Source: Candidatus Nitrospira nitrosa (GTDB lineage Bacteria > Nitrospirota > Nitrospiria > Nitrospirales > Nitrospiraceae). From it: DNA of 64,000 nucleotides. Shown in pieces: positions 1-9,118 of the stretch. The notes beneath the pieces are model-generated. The model saw nothing but the letters and a program-made list of their open reading frames with translations. It made no database searches and was not told the origin of the DNA. Each line of letters starts with the position of its first letter. Within the stretch, counting starts at the first letter, position 1. The stretch spans positions 558,001-622,000 of the forward strand of contig NZ_CZQA01000001.1 of NCBI RefSeq assembly GCF_001458735.1, read 5' to 3'. A program made the translations under genes and the position numbers.

Positions 1-551
1 ACACCCGCCTCGCCTTCTGGATCTTGTCTCGGTCCATAGACATTGGCGTAGCGAAGGCTGACCACTGGGATCCCGCCGACTCGCTGGAAGTACGATAAGT
101 AATGTTCGCCGCACAGTTTGCTGATCCCATAGGGCGACAAGGGGTTGGTGACGTGCGATTCAGGGGCCGGAAAGGCCTCTTGTTCTCCGTAAATCGCCCC
201 GCCGGATGAGGAGAACACCACTTTTCGGCACCCGTATCGGACCGCTTGTTGCAATACGTTCATGGTACCCAGCACATTCACCTGCGCATCAAAGACCGGA
301 TCGGCCACAGAATTGCGCACACTGACTTGCGCCGCAAGATGCAGCACGATATTGGGCCGTTCATTGCGAAAGATCCGTTCGAGGCGCCAGCTGGTAATGT
401 CGGTTTTATAGAGACTGGCGGCGCGATTGACATTCTTGCGCTTTCCGGTCACCAGATTGTCGACGATGACAACTTGATGCCCCTCCTCGATCAGTCGATC
501 CACCACATGAGATCCGATAAATCCTGCACCACCCGTGACGAGTACTTTCAT
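1..551 (-). CDS. NAD-dependent nucleotide-sugar epimerase/dehydratase, C-terminus outside window
   Basis: Extended short-chain dehydrogenase that would interconvert or dehydrate a nucleotide sugar for envelope polysaccharide. The reading frame opens at an ATG preceded by AGGAGGG five bases upstream. Visible are the Rossmann motif GGAGFIGSH (residues 7-15), the acidic VDN at 30-32 for NAD ribose, SSSGG near 114-118 and the catalytic YGISK (Y141, K145). Family members are about 310 residues; about 183 are present because the gene runs off the left edge. It is the last gene of the leftward block after tlyA. UDP-glucose 4-epimerase (GalE-like) is the commonest annotation for this type, but the substrate cannot be told from this part. 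Confidence 0.9.
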   Translation of the reverse strand, partial: MKVLVTGGAGFIGSHVVDRLIEEGHQVVIVDNLVTGKRKNVNRAASLYKTDITSWRLERIFRNERPNIVLHLAAQVSVRNSVADPVFDAQVNVLGTMNVLQQAVRYGCRKVVFSSSGGAIYGEQEAFPAPESHVTNPLSPYGISKLCGEHYLSYFQRVGGIPVVSLRYANVYGPRQDPEGEAG

Positions 552-590
552 TGGCCCTCCTGAATCAATACTCTCCGTTACCGATGCTCC

Positions 591-1361
591 TTACATATCA
601 TGAATCGGCGCATTGTACTCAAAGATTGCGAATATCTCCTGATTCCCCTTCTTTCCTTTGACGGCGGAGAGAACGGTAGTCAGAGTCCGTAACCCCAGCT
701 CCTCAGCAAATCGTATCACTCGCTGAACAACCTCCGTTCGCTGTCCCTCATCCCGTACGATCCCCCCCCGACCAACCTGACCTTTGCCGACTTCAAACTG
801 CGGCTTGATCAAGGCGACGACCTGACCCTGTGGTCGGAGAAACTGCGTGATGGCCGGCAGGACCTTCGTCAATGAGATAAAGGAGACATCGATGACGACC
901 AGCTGAATCGGGTCTGGAACGGCGGAGCGCTCCATATAGCGGATATTGGTCCGCTCAAGCAGCACAACCCTCGGGTCATGACGGAGCCGCCAGTCAAATT
1001 GCCCATAGCCCACATCGACGGCGTAGACCTTCATCGCTCCCCGTTGGAGCAGACAGTCTGTGAACCCGCCCGTCGAACAACCGACGTCGAGACACACCCA
1101 CCCCTGTGGATTGATCGTCCCTGCGTCCAGCGCCGCGTCGAGTTTCTCCCCACCGCGGCCGACAAACGGCTGGTCCTCTCCGGCAATCTCGATGGAGGCA
1201 TCGATAGGGATCAGCCTGGAGGGTTTATCGACAAGCACTCCGTCGCTCTTGACCTTTCCCGCCAGAATCATCCGCACGGCGGCATCACGACTCTGGACGA
1301 GGCCCTGAGCCGTCAACACCTGGTCACATCTATGTTTCTCGCGTCGCGCTCGTGTCGCCAT
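591..1361 (-). CDS. tlyA: TlyA family rRNA 2'-O-methyltransferase
   Basis: Cytoplasmic S-adenosylmethionine-dependent enzyme of the TlyA/hemolysin A family, known in mycobacteria to methylate the 2'-OH of cytidines in 16S and 23S rRNA. An S4 RNA-binding domain occupies roughly residues 5-65 and an FtsJ/RrmJ-type Rossmann fold follows, with the SAM motif LDVGCSTGGFTDCLL near residues 91-105 and the VVIDVSFISL strand around 155-165. At 256 residues it is of normal length. It lies 52 bases downstream of xseB, a common neighbour of tlyA in many bacteria. The haemolysin label is historical; an rRNA methylase role is the better guess. Confidence 0.92.
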   Translation of the reverse strand: MATRARREKHRCDQVLTAQGLVQSRDAAVRMILAGKVKSDGVLVDKPSRLIPIDASIEIAGEDQPFVGRGGEKLDAALDAGTINPQGWVCLDVGCSTGGFTDCLLQRGAMKVYAVDVGYGQFDWRLRHDPRVVLLERTNIRYMERSAVPDPIQLVVIDVSFISLTKVLPAITQFLRPQGQVVALIKPQFEVGKGQVGRGGIVRDEGQRTEVVQRVIRFAEELGLRTLTTVLSAVKGKKGNQEIFAIFEYNAPIHDM

Positions 1362-1413
1362 GCGGTCGAGAGGGGAAGATCAAAAAGGAATCGCGGATCA
1401 GCGGAACAACTGA

Positions 1414-1671
1414 CTAGGACTCTTCGGCAGAGCCGACGACATCAATGTCATCCGAGGTGAACGCCCGCAGCTGCTTCTTCCCATTCTTATCCTGGACGAG
1501 CACTTCGACCTTTCGTTCGGCCTCTTCCAATACTTTGAGGCAACTCTTCGACAGTCGAATACCCTCCTCAAAAATCTTCAACGATTCATCGAGGGGCAGA
1601 TCGCCTTTTTCCAACTCCCCCACGATGACTTCCAATCGAGCCATCGCCTGTTCAAATTTCACCCCAGCCAC
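1414..1671 (-). CDS. xseB: Exodeoxyribonuclease VII small subunit
   Basis: Small helical subunit that assembles along the large subunit XseA to form exonuclease VII, which degrades single-stranded DNA in both directions. The product is 85 residues, close to the usual 70-85, with the family pattern FEQAMARLEVIVGELEKG and LDESLKIFEEGIRLS. Translation seems to begin at a GTG behind AAGGGAGAAGG; a second in-frame GTG nine bases further would give a more typical N-terminus starting just before KFEQ. It follows xseA by 49 bases in the same direction. No odd features. Confidence 0.92.
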   Translation of the reverse strand: MAGVKFEQAMARLEVIVGELEKGDLPLDESLKIFEEGIRLSKSCLKVLEEAERKVEVLVQDKNGKKQLRAFTSDDIDVVGSAEES

Positions 1672-1720
1672 AACCTTCTCCCTTCAAGAGCGTTCATTAT
1701 AGCGAAGCCCCGGTACGATT

Positions 1721-3118
1721 TTAAACCGATGGATTCGACGTGACGTCATTCACCGTACAACGAACCTGCCCATTGGTCAGACGGGCCACCACCTCATCTC
1801 CAACAGCCACCTGCTCAACACCTCGTATGACCTGACGGCTCGGCACCATTTCAAGAATGGCATATCCACGTTCCAGAATCGCAAGCGGACTCAGCCCATT
1901 CAATCTCCAGAGGGTGCCGCGTGTCAGTTGCATTTTCTGCGTCACGACATGATCCATCGCCGCAGCTAAACGCGACCGCAACTGTGGAATAATCCCCAAA
2001 TCCCGATGCACGCGGAAGACCGGATTCTGCGACATCAACGCTTGCGTCCATGCTTGGGCATCGACCATCGCACTCCTTAGCGTGGCCTGTGTCGCTTCTC
2101 GCAGATCAGCCACGGCCTCATCCACTCGCTGGGCTTCTTTGAGAATCCGTAGCCGAATGTGGCCCATCTCGGCCAACACAAGATCAAGGCGCTGATGCTG
2201 CTCCACGCACTGCGCGGTGATAGCTTGCCGAGCGCGCGTGACGAGCAACTCTAGTCGTTCGACCAGCTCCGCTAAGACCGGAACGACCAGTTCGGCAGCG
2301 GCAGAGGGTGTTGGGGCTCGGACATCTGCGGCAAAGTCGGTCAGCGTCACATCCGTCTCATGTCCGACGGCTGATACGATAGGCACCGCTGAGCAGGCGA
2401 CTGCCCGTACGACAATCTCTTCGTTGAAGCTCCATAGATCTTCCAATGACCCGCCGCCTCGCCCGACGATGATGACATCGACGGCCTCCAGTTGATTCAA
2501 CGCGTCAATCGCAGCCACGATCTGTTCCGCCGATCCGTCGCCCTGTACTGAGACCGGCACGAGAATAATGCGCACGATGGGACATCGACGATGTAGGACC
2601 GCCATCATGTCTCGAACCGCCGCCCCAGTGGCTGAGGTCACAAGACCAACGGTCCGTGGCAATGCCGGAAGTGATCGTTTCCTGGTGACATCGAAGAGCC
2701 CCTCGTCTTCCAGGCGGCGCTTCAGTTGCTCCAAGGCCAACTGAAGGGCGCCCAGCCCTCTCGGCTCAACATGATCCAAAATGAGCTGATATTCCCCCCG
2801 CGGTTCATAGACCGACACTCGCCCACGCACGATGACATGGAGACCGTCCTCCAGGCCAAACCGCAATCGAAGGGCGGTTGATCGAAAGATCACCGCGCGA
2901 ATCTGACTCGTCTGATCCTTCAGGGTACAATACAGATGCCCAGACCCTGGTGCCCGGAGGTTCGAGATTTCCCCCTCAAGCCACACCTCCGAAAAGGACG
3001 TCTCGAGGGAGGCCCGCACCATGGCCGTCAGTTCTGAGACTGTCAGCACCTGTCTCGAGGGCGAATCGAGAGGGAAAAGAGATGAAGACGGTTTGGTATG
3101 AGTGAGTCCTCTTCTCAT
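1721..3118 (-). CDS. xseA: Exodeoxyribonuclease VII large subunit
   Basis: Catalytic subunit of exonuclease VII. An OB-fold domain at about residues 23-120 (SELTAMVRASLE, EGEISNLR, GHLYCTLKD) binds single-stranded DNA. The central nuclease domain carries GLVTSATGAAVRDM near 157-170 and VGRGGGSLEDLWSFNEE near 217-233, then the VGHETDVTLTDFAADVRAPTPSAAAE stretch typical of the family, followed by a long helical region. Length 465 fits the family (about 400-460). It is transcribed with xseB directly downstream, as in most bacteria. Confidence 0.95.
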   Translation of the reverse strand: MRRGLTHTKPSSSLFPLDSPSRQVLTVSELTAMVRASLETSFSEVWLEGEISNLRAPGSGHLYCTLKDQTSQIRAVIFRSTALRLRFGLEDGLHVIVRGRVSVYEPRGEYQLILDHVEPRGLGALQLALEQLKRRLEDEGLFDVTRKRSLPALPRTVGLVTSATGAAVRDMMAVLHRRCPIVRIILVPVSVQGDGSAEQIVAAIDALNQLEAVDVIIVGRGGGSLEDLWSFNEEIVVRAVACSAVPIVSAVGHETDVTLTDFAADVRAPTPSAAAELVVPVLAELVERLELLVTRARQAITAQCVEQHQRLDLVLAEMGHIRLRILKEAQRVDEAVADLREATQATLRSAMVDAQAWTQALMSQNPVFRVHRDLGIIPQLRSRLAAAMDHVVTQKMQLTRGTLWRLNGLSPLAILERGYAILEMVPSRQVIRGVEQVAVGDEVVARLTNGQVRCTVNDVTSNPSV

Positions 3119-3188
3119 GAAACCCGTGAGGCACTCAGAGTGATCAGGAAGCAGCTAGCGACACGTGAACCATCGGGTAACGCTTCGT

Positions 3189-3968
3189 TTAATCAATCTG
3201 GCGAATCCGTTCGAACGCCACGGCCTTGCCCAAACGCACATCCAGTTCGAGCAAGACGGCACAAAACACCGAAGGCCCTGAGGCGACCTCAAAGCGCTTG
3301 GGCATGCCGGTCAAGAACTTCTCGATGGCGAGTTCCTTTTTGACCCCGATGACTGAATGAAGCGGTCCCGTCATTCCAATATCCGTGATATAGGCGGTGC
3401 CTTTCGGAAGGATCTGTTCATCGGCCGTTTGCACATGAGTATGTGTTCCAACGACGGCCGTCACCTCTCCATCCAGAAAATGCCCCATCGCCATTTTTTC
3501 AGACGTGGTCTCCGCATGCATATCGACAACAATGGCCGATGTCTCTCGTTTCAACCGTGACAACTCACGCTTGGCTGCTTGAAACGGACAGTCGAGCGTC
3601 GGCATGTAGACCCGCCCCATCAGTTGAAGGACGGCGAGCCGTTCTCCACTTGCCGTCTCGAAGACCACGCTGCCATTTCCCGGGACTCCCGGAGGATAGT
3701 TTCCCGGTCGTAATAGACGCGGTTCACGAGAGAAATATTCAACCGCCTCTTTTTTATCCCACGCGTGATTGCCGGTCGTAATGACCGACACGCCCGTTTC
3801 AAAGAGTTCCTCCGCCAACTCCCGTGTAATTCCGAACCCCCCCGCGACGTTCTCGCCGTTGGCAATCACCGCATCGATCTGGCGCTGGGCCACCAGCCGA
3901 GGCACCATGCGGGCAAGCGTTCGACGGCCCGGCTCTCCCATGACATCGCCGATGCATAACACCTTCAT
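3189..3968 (-). CDS. ymdB: YmdB-type metallophosphoesterase
   Basis: TIGR00282 metallophosphoesterase; the Bacillus homologue YmdB hydrolyses 2',3'-cyclic nucleotides and influences biofilm formation and motility. The N-terminus MKVLCIGDVMGEPGRR holds the first metal-binding Asp, ANGENVAGGFG (37-47) the Asn/Glu, TTGNHAWDKKE (65-75) the GNH motif, and VVGTHTHVQTADE the C-terminal histidines. Length 259 is normal. Its ATG overlaps the rny stop by four bases (ATGA), so the two are translationally coupled; the rny-ymdB pairing is widely conserved. Confidence 0.93.
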   Translation of the reverse strand: MKVLCIGDVMGEPGRRTLARMVPRLVAQRQIDAVIANGENVAGGFGITRELAEELFETGVSVITTGNHAWDKKEAVEYFSREPRLLRPGNYPPGVPGNGSVVFETASGERLAVLQLMGRVYMPTLDCPFQAAKRELSRLKRETSAIVVDMHAETTSEKMAMGHFLDGEVTAVVGTHTHVQTADEQILPKGTAYITDIGMTGPLHSVIGVKKELAIEKFLTGMPKRFEVASGPSVFCAVLLELDVRLGKAVAFERIRQID

Positions 3969-5545
3969 TTGGCGTATTCCACGTATCGGCTTTCCCGAAT
4001 GACCGTCACCTTGATTTGCCCCGGATAGGTCAACTCCTGTTCGATCTTCTTCGCCAGCTCACGCGACAGCTGAAAGGACTCAGAATCCGTAATATCTTCC
4101 TGTCGGACAATGACCCGAATTTCACGCCCTGCTTGGATGGCGTACGCCTTCTGGACGCCTTTGTGCCCGGTTGCGAGCGATTCTAATTTCTCCAGCCGCT
4201 TCACATACGACTCAAGTGCCTCACGCCTTGCGCCCGGACGTGCGGCCGATAAGGCCTCAGCCGCCGCCACTAATACACTCTCCGGACAAATCGGCTCCAC
4301 TTGCTCATGGTGCGCCGCGATGGCATTGACGATTTTTGCCGATTCTCCGTATTTCTTGGCAATCTCAGCCCCCAGCATGGCATGCGGCCCCTCCTCTTCA
4401 TGACTGACGGCTTTGCCGATATCATGAAGAAGTGCCCCCCGCCGAGCCAACTTAACATCAAGGCCCAATTCCGACGCCATGATGCCGCAGATGTAGGAGG
4501 CTTCACGGGCGTGATAGAGATTGTTCTGGCCGTAGCTCGTTCGATATTTCAAGCGACCCAAGACTTTTATCAACTCCGGGTTAAAATCGGAGAGACCCAG
4601 TTCAAAGATGATTTTCTCGGCCTCCTCATACATCAACTTGTCGATGTCGACCTTAACCTTTTCAACGATCTCCTCGATACGCGTGGGATGGATGCGTCCA
4701 TCATGCATCAGGCGTTCCAAGGATACTTTTGCAATCTCGCGCCGCAACGGATCAAACCCGGAAATAATCACGGCTTCAGGCGTTTCATCAATGATGAGGT
4801 CAATGCCTGTCGCCGCTTCCAAGGCGCGAATATTGCGCCCCTCACGGCCAATGATCCGCCCCTTCATCGCATCATTCGGAATCGGGACGACAGAAATCGT
4901 CGACTCCGAAACATAGTCACGAACCACGCGTTGAATCGATGAGGTAATGATTTCCCGCGCCTCGCGTTCGGCATTCTCGCGGGCCTCTTCAATGGTCCGC
5001 TTGGCAATCCCCACGGCATCCAGTTTCGCCTGCGACTCCATCTCGACGATCAGTTGTTTCTTGGCTTCTTCCGCCGTCATGCCTGCCACACGCTCCAAGG
5101 CCTCACGGTGCTCACGCTCCGCCTTGGCGCAGGCAGTCTCTTTCGCCGCCAAGCCTTCCTCCCGTTTTGCGAAATCCTGTTCGCGCTTCCGGGCTTCGCT
5201 CTCGCGCTTTTCTACGGCCGTCAATTTTCCATCCAACACACCTTCCCGCTGGATGAGCCGCTTTTCCACTCCTGATAGTTCACCTAGCTTCGCCTTTTGC
5301 TCTTGTTCGAACTCGGACTTGGCCTTAAACGCAAGATCCTTGGCCTCAAACCTGGCTTCCTTAAGCACATTCTCCGCTTCTCGCTGTGCATTCTGGACAA
5401 CCTGCTTCGCGAGTTCTTCCGCCTCAGCCTGTTTGGCTCCCGTCACACGGCGTCGGAACAGCTCAAATACACCCGCCCCGACTACAGCGCCGACGATCAG
5501 AGAAAGTATGATGGACACAATCGTTTCAGTAGAAATGGGAGTCAC
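3965..5545 (-). CDS. rny: Ribonuclease Y
   Basis: Membrane-anchored endoribonuclease that initiates mRNA decay. An N-terminal transmembrane helix (IVSIILSLIVGAVVGAGVF) is followed by a long charged coiled coil, a KH domain (GRIIGREGRNIRALEAATG), and an HD domain with LLHDIGKAVSHEEEG and AIAAHHEQVEP. The open frame extends upstream to an ATG at 5698, but that adds about 50 residues without family character. The GTG used here gives MTPIS, like other RNase Y starts, though its purine tract AAGAAGG is very close; an ATT three codons on is better spaced (5 nt) from AAGGGGGTGA. The exact start is therefore unsettled. Confidence 0.93.
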   Translation of the reverse strand: MTPISTETIVSIILSLIVGAVVGAGVFELFRRRVTGAKQAEAEELAKQVVQNAQREAENVLKEARFEAKDLAFKAKSEFEQEQKAKLGELSGVEKRLIQREGVLDGKLTAVEKRESEARKREQDFAKREEGLAAKETACAKAEREHREALERVAGMTAEEAKKQLIVEMESQAKLDAVGIAKRTIEEARENAEREAREIITSSIQRVVRDYVSESTISVVPIPNDAMKGRIIGREGRNIRALEAATGIDLIIDETPEAVIISGFDPLRREIAKVSLERLMHDGRIHPTRIEEIVEKVKVDIDKLMYEEAEKIIFELGLSDFNPELIKVLGRLKYRTSYGQNNLYHAREASYICGIMASELGLDVKLARRGALLHDIGKAVSHEEEGPHAMLGAEIAKKYGESAKIVNAIAAHHEQVEPICPESVLVAAAEALSAARPGARREALESYVKRLEKLESLATGHKGVQKAYAIQAGREIRVIVRQEDITDSESFQLSRELAKKIEQELTYPGQIKVTVIRESRYVEYAK

Positions 5546-5763
5546 CCCCTTCTTAAATTTCGCCCGGTCAGATCCGCTTGGATCGAGACGGACACACCAT
5601 GGCACGTCACAGACAACGGACACGATTCGGACATGTGCGGTGATGACGAAGGAAGGGCTTAGGAGACGAGAAATCGCTTCACTTGGAAGTACAGGCATTC
5701 ATCAGGATACAACTTCCTAACCTGCCGGGTTCCGCTGTTTGCCTTTGCCTCGCACTCCTCAGT

Positions 5764-5966
5764 CAACCACACGAGGCGGCGAACAACACAGCTCTAGACG
5801 CTGGATCATCCCCCTGTCCGGCCGGCATTTGCCGTGATCGTAGTGCGCCTTGCGCATCTGCCCGTCCTAAGGTGAACCGGCATGATCGACTATCCACGAT
5901 CCGCAAATTGCACACCCCTTGAACAAACACTTCGTATCCCTTCAGAACAACACTGCCTGTGGCTTT
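5764..5966 (-). ncRNA. ssrS: Candidate structured RNA, possibly 6S RNA
   Basis: The gap of more than 500 bases between zapA and rny has no convincing protein gene but folds as a long nested rod on the minus strand. Closing stem CCACA-GGC pairs with GCC-TCG-TGTGG (about 5955-5962 with 5767-5780). Inside, GCAATTTGC (5903-5911) pairs with GCAAATGC (5825-5832) and GATCGT (5896-5901) with ACGATC (5836-5841). A small apical hairpin TGCGC-AAG-GCGCA lies at 5844-5856. The total of about 200 nt, the rod shape and the place directly downstream of zapA match 6S RNA, which sequesters sigma-70 RNA polymerase. No sequence consensus was verified, so the identity is inference and the ends are approximate. 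Confidence 0.45.
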
Positions 5967-6083
5967 CTTGACACGTATTTCCAAGTCATTCAACGGTTCA
6001 ACGCTATGCCCTTACCTCATCCACCGATACTGACATATCTACACGATAACAAAGGGACTCTTTGAAAGCAAGGCGAATCACCG

Positions 6084-6380
6084 CTATCGGAAGAGCGACG
6101 ACGGCATCTGCTCCTCGATCGATTCCATTAAGGTCACCATCCGCCGTTCGACATCGGCCTCGCCCTGAACCCGCTTCTTCTCGGACTCGAAGAGTTGGTG
6201 AGCTAAATTAATCGCGGTGAGCACGGCTAGTTTCGAGGGTGTCGTGGTCTTCATTCCCTCCGCGAGGTGCTTCATATGGTCGTCGACAAAATGAGCCAGC
6301 CGACGGACATAGGCATCATCGCTGTCTCCGGTGATGGCATAGCGGTGACCATAAATTTCCACATCGATGGTCTTAGTCAA
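6084..6380 (-). CDS. zapA: Cell division protein ZapA
   Basis: Cytoplasmic FtsZ-ring-associated protein that bundles FtsZ filaments. The translated product starts MTKTIDVEIYGHRYAITGDS, followed by DAYVRRLAHFVDDHM and the long coiled-coil helix containing TAINLAHQLFESEKK; 98 residues is normal. A TTG start is chosen because GGGAGGT sits five bases upstream and the family N-terminus begins there; the longer open frame would intrude into the preceding gene. The start overlaps the end of the zapB-like gene by eight bases, indicating coupled translation. Confidence 0.88.
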   Translation of the reverse strand: MTKTIDVEIYGHRYAITGDSDDAYVRRLAHFVDDHMKHLAEGMKTTTPSKLAVLTAINLAHQLFESEKKRVQGEADVERRMVTLMESIEEQMPSSLFR

Positions 6381-6627
6381 TGGCCACCTCCCTTGGATCC
6401 TCGATACACTCGAGCAGCTCAATCTCGCTCATGACTTTTTCGATTCGCGTCTTGATATCAGTTCGCTCCACTTCCCATCTGCGATTCACGTCATCCTGCT
6501 GGGCCAACTGCTGGCGAGCCGCCTTGAGTTCTTCCTCCAAGAGTCCGTTCTTTCGTTTGAGCTCTTGAACGAGCTTGACCAGGTCACGAATTCGCGTTTC
6601 GAGCGCATCCATTCGATCCAGCGACAT
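6373..6627 (-). CDS. Small coiled-coil protein, ZapB-like
   Basis: An 84-residue, almost wholly coiled-coil acidic/basic protein (for example MDALETRIRDLVKLVQEL, KRKNGLLEEELKAARQQLAQ). Its position immediately upstream of zapA, with an eight-base overlap, and its composition suggest a ZapB/FtsB-type cell division partner; many genomes annotate this gene as cell division protein ZapB. The ATG chosen is nine codons inside the open frame and follows AAGAGGGG at suitable distance. Function rests on context and coiled-coil character, not on a catalytic motif. Confidence 0.72.
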   Translation of the reverse strand: MSLDRMDALETRIRDLVKLVQELKRKNGLLEEELKAARQQLAQQDDVNRRWEVERTDIKTRIEKVMSEIELLECIEDPREVAID

Positions 6628-6694
6628 AATCATCCCCTCTTGGTTAGAGGCCACAACAGAGTGTGGCGCACTATAAAAATTTCACAAGATCCTG

Positions 6695-8983
6695 TCAAGA
6701 AACGGTTTTGGGGGCACCGTATAAGCGGAGATACTCCTTGTAACTACGGAGCACCCGTTTGACGTATTGCCGGGTCTCTTGGTACTGAATCAGTTCTACG
6801 AACTCATCTTCACTTCGACCGCGATACGTCTCCGCCCAAGTCCCCACGACAACCGGACCGGCGTTGTACGCTGCGATCGCTTGGACGATATTGCCGGAAA
6901 ACTGTGCCAGGAGCTGTTCCACATACCGCACACCGATCCGAATGTTGATTTCTTGATCGAAGAGATCCTCTCGAGTCACGTTTGGCAGATGATGTTGCTG
7001 CGCAACGGCCGTGGCCGTGGTCGGCATCACTTGCATCAAGCCGATGGCACCGACGCGGGAAACCGCCTTCCAATCATACTGGCTTTCCTCTCGGATGATG
7101 GCCGCAACCAGAAAGGGGTCAACCCCGTTGGTTGCCGACACTTTAATCGTCGGGATCAATCCGGTTGGATAGGCCACATTCCACAAGCCGTCGGCGATTG
7201 TTCCCCCGGTCCGCTCTAATTTCTCTCGGAATCGCGATCGCACGAGGCGCAACGCATGATGGTACGCGCCGACTTCATTCAGCATGATGGATAATGCTGC
7301 TAACACTTCAGGCTCTCGACTATACCGATCCGTCAAGGCGCTCAGCTCCCTCGCGGCATCTTGCTCTCGGCCAAGCAGTCTCAATTCAATCGCCCGCCGG
7401 AAGGCCGATTGTTGTTCGATCTGTGTCCGATTCGTCACCTGGCTCTCCGGTGTCGGTGCGTGAGCGGCTTCAAAAACGGGTTGGACGGCTGACACAGGTG
7501 AAACGGTCGACTCCTGTTCCGGCCGTGGAAGCACCGGTATGTTCCCCTGCTCACGTGCCATCTGACAATAGTAGGTGTACGGGAACCGTTGACAGACTTG
7601 CACAAACAGATCTTTCGCCTTGGTATCCCCAAGCTGCCCGTGGGCGCGCGCAATCCAGTAGAGCGCTTGCGGTTCAATGTCGCTGTCTTTTTGATCGATA
7701 ATCTGTTGCCACACACGGATCGCTTCCCGTTGGCGCTCCGTTCGATACAACAACCACCCTTCCCGCCACTGCGCCTCAATTCGTTGAGAAGCAGGGTCAC
7801 CCATCTTGGCAACATGCCGATATCGTTCAGCTGCTTCGTCGAAGCGAGCTTGATCCTCCAGCCAGATTCCAGCGAACAGGTTGATCTGTCCTTTCTGTTC
7901 CGGCGTCAAAGTCCGCTTGGACAGCGTACGACACAAATCCAACAGCTTCTCCCCCAACCCCTGGCGGAGGTAGACTCTCCCCAGCCAAACCGTCGCCTCA
8001 TCCCCCCGAGGCCCTTGATCCTCACTCAGCGCAGAGAATGTGTCGCGCGCCTGGTCGTAGGTCTTGAGTCGAACCTGTGCAATCCCCAATTTGAGTTTGG
8101 CATCCGAGCGTTGCGGAGAGGACGGATCGAGGGTCATGAACTTCTTGAGTTCATCAATCGCTTCCGAATGAAGGGACTGTGCCAGAAATGCCTGGGCACG
8201 CTCATAGTGCAGGTCAGGAGATACACTCCACGACGTGCCTCCGCCGTTGCTCGCCAATAACGCCTCCGCCTCCTTGGCTTCTTTCGTTTGCGGAAACTTC
8301 ACCCAGAGCTGCTTCAACGTGTCTCGGGCTTCGGTCAATTGATTTTCACGGAGATAACACGAGGCTAATCGCAGCCAGGCCTGCGCGACTTGAGGGTCTT
8401 TATCATTTCCACTCACTGCCTTCAGAGACCAAGAGATGGCCTCGGGGCAACTGGCAGCTCGGTACCAGGCTTCCCCGGCACGGAGCGCGGCCAAGTTGAG
8501 CAAGTTGGAATCGGGGACCGCTTGCGGCACTCCTTCGAACATCGCCGCAGCCTCCTTGACCTCCCCCGAGCGTAAGTGCGCCTCGCCGATCCAGAATCGG
8601 ATGTAATCGTCGAGGACCGGAAAGTCTTGCTGTGCAGCTCGAAGATACGGCAGCGCGGCAGCAGGATTACGATCCGTCAGAATCACGCCGGAGAGTAACC
8701 CGGCCCTCTTAGCCCAGAGCGACGCCGCCCCCCCTTCCATGACCTTCCGGAGCCGCTCCAGTTTCAGTGCAAGGACTTGGTCCTTCGTCAAGACATTCCC
8801 CAGTCGTTCCCTTGGCCAAACCGCTGCCAGAAAACACTCCTCGGGAGAGGCACAGCTCTCGGTATTCGGTTGGTCCAGCGCGGCAACCTGCGCGGTGTGC
8901 GCGTCACGCGACGGCACGAACACACTGAGCAACGTCACACAGATGCCGACGATGGCCGATACATTATGGTTTCTCATAGTCAC
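6695..8983 (-). CDS. slt: Soluble lytic murein transglycosylase with TPR superhelix
   Basis: Periplasmic enzyme that cleaves peptidoglycan glycan strands to 1,6-anhydromuramic products. The N-terminus MTMRNHNVSAIVGICVTLLSVFVPSRDAHT is a signal peptide. Residues about 100-490 form tetratricopeptide-like repeats (the U-shaped scaffold of Slt70). The C-terminal SLT domain begins near 610 with AAIIREESQYDWKAVSRVGA, where E of EES is the catalytic glutamate, then GLMQVMPTTA and AIAAYNAGPVVV. At 762 residues it is somewhat longer than E. coli Slt (645). It is the first gene of the leftward block and diverges from rlmN. Confidence 0.92.
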   Translation of the reverse strand: MTMRNHNVSAIVGICVTLLSVFVPSRDAHTAQVAALDQPNTESCASPEECFLAAVWPRERLGNVLTKDQVLALKLERLRKVMEGGAASLWAKRAGLLSGVILTDRNPAAALPYLRAAQQDFPVLDDYIRFWIGEAHLRSGEVKEAAAMFEGVPQAVPDSNLLNLAALRAGEAWYRAASCPEAISWSLKAVSGNDKDPQVAQAWLRLASCYLRENQLTEARDTLKQLWVKFPQTKEAKEAEALLASNGGGTSWSVSPDLHYERAQAFLAQSLHSEAIDELKKFMTLDPSSPQRSDAKLKLGIAQVRLKTYDQARDTFSALSEDQGPRGDEATVWLGRVYLRQGLGEKLLDLCRTLSKRTLTPEQKGQINLFAGIWLEDQARFDEAAERYRHVAKMGDPASQRIEAQWREGWLLYRTERQREAIRVWQQIIDQKDSDIEPQALYWIARAHGQLGDTKAKDLFVQVCQRFPYTYYCQMAREQGNIPVLPRPEQESTVSPVSAVQPVFEAAHAPTPESQVTNRTQIEQQSAFRRAIELRLLGREQDAARELSALTDRYSREPEVLAALSIMLNEVGAYHHALRLVRSRFREKLERTGGTIADGLWNVAYPTGLIPTIKVSATNGVDPFLVAAIIREESQYDWKAVSRVGAIGLMQVMPTTATAVAQQHHLPNVTREDLFDQEINIRIGVRYVEQLLAQFSGNIVQAIAAYNAGPVVVGTWAETYRGRSEDEFVELIQYQETRQYVKRVLRSYKEYLRLYGAPKTVS

Positions 8984-9118
8984 CCATCACAACCCACCCG
9001 TTCCTATTATATACAGAGCCACCTCCAATGGAAAAAGAATTGCGGGTCGGTGAGTGACCCGAATCATATGCGGGGTGACATGAGCTATGGTAGGCTGCTC
9101 ATCCAAGGCAGGGAACAT

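Noticed and set aside
5763-5993. 76-codon leftward frame in the zapA-rny gap
   Set aside because: No ribosome-binding site, no family likeness, and it overlaps the RNA fold with long complementary stems; a structured RNA explains the region better.
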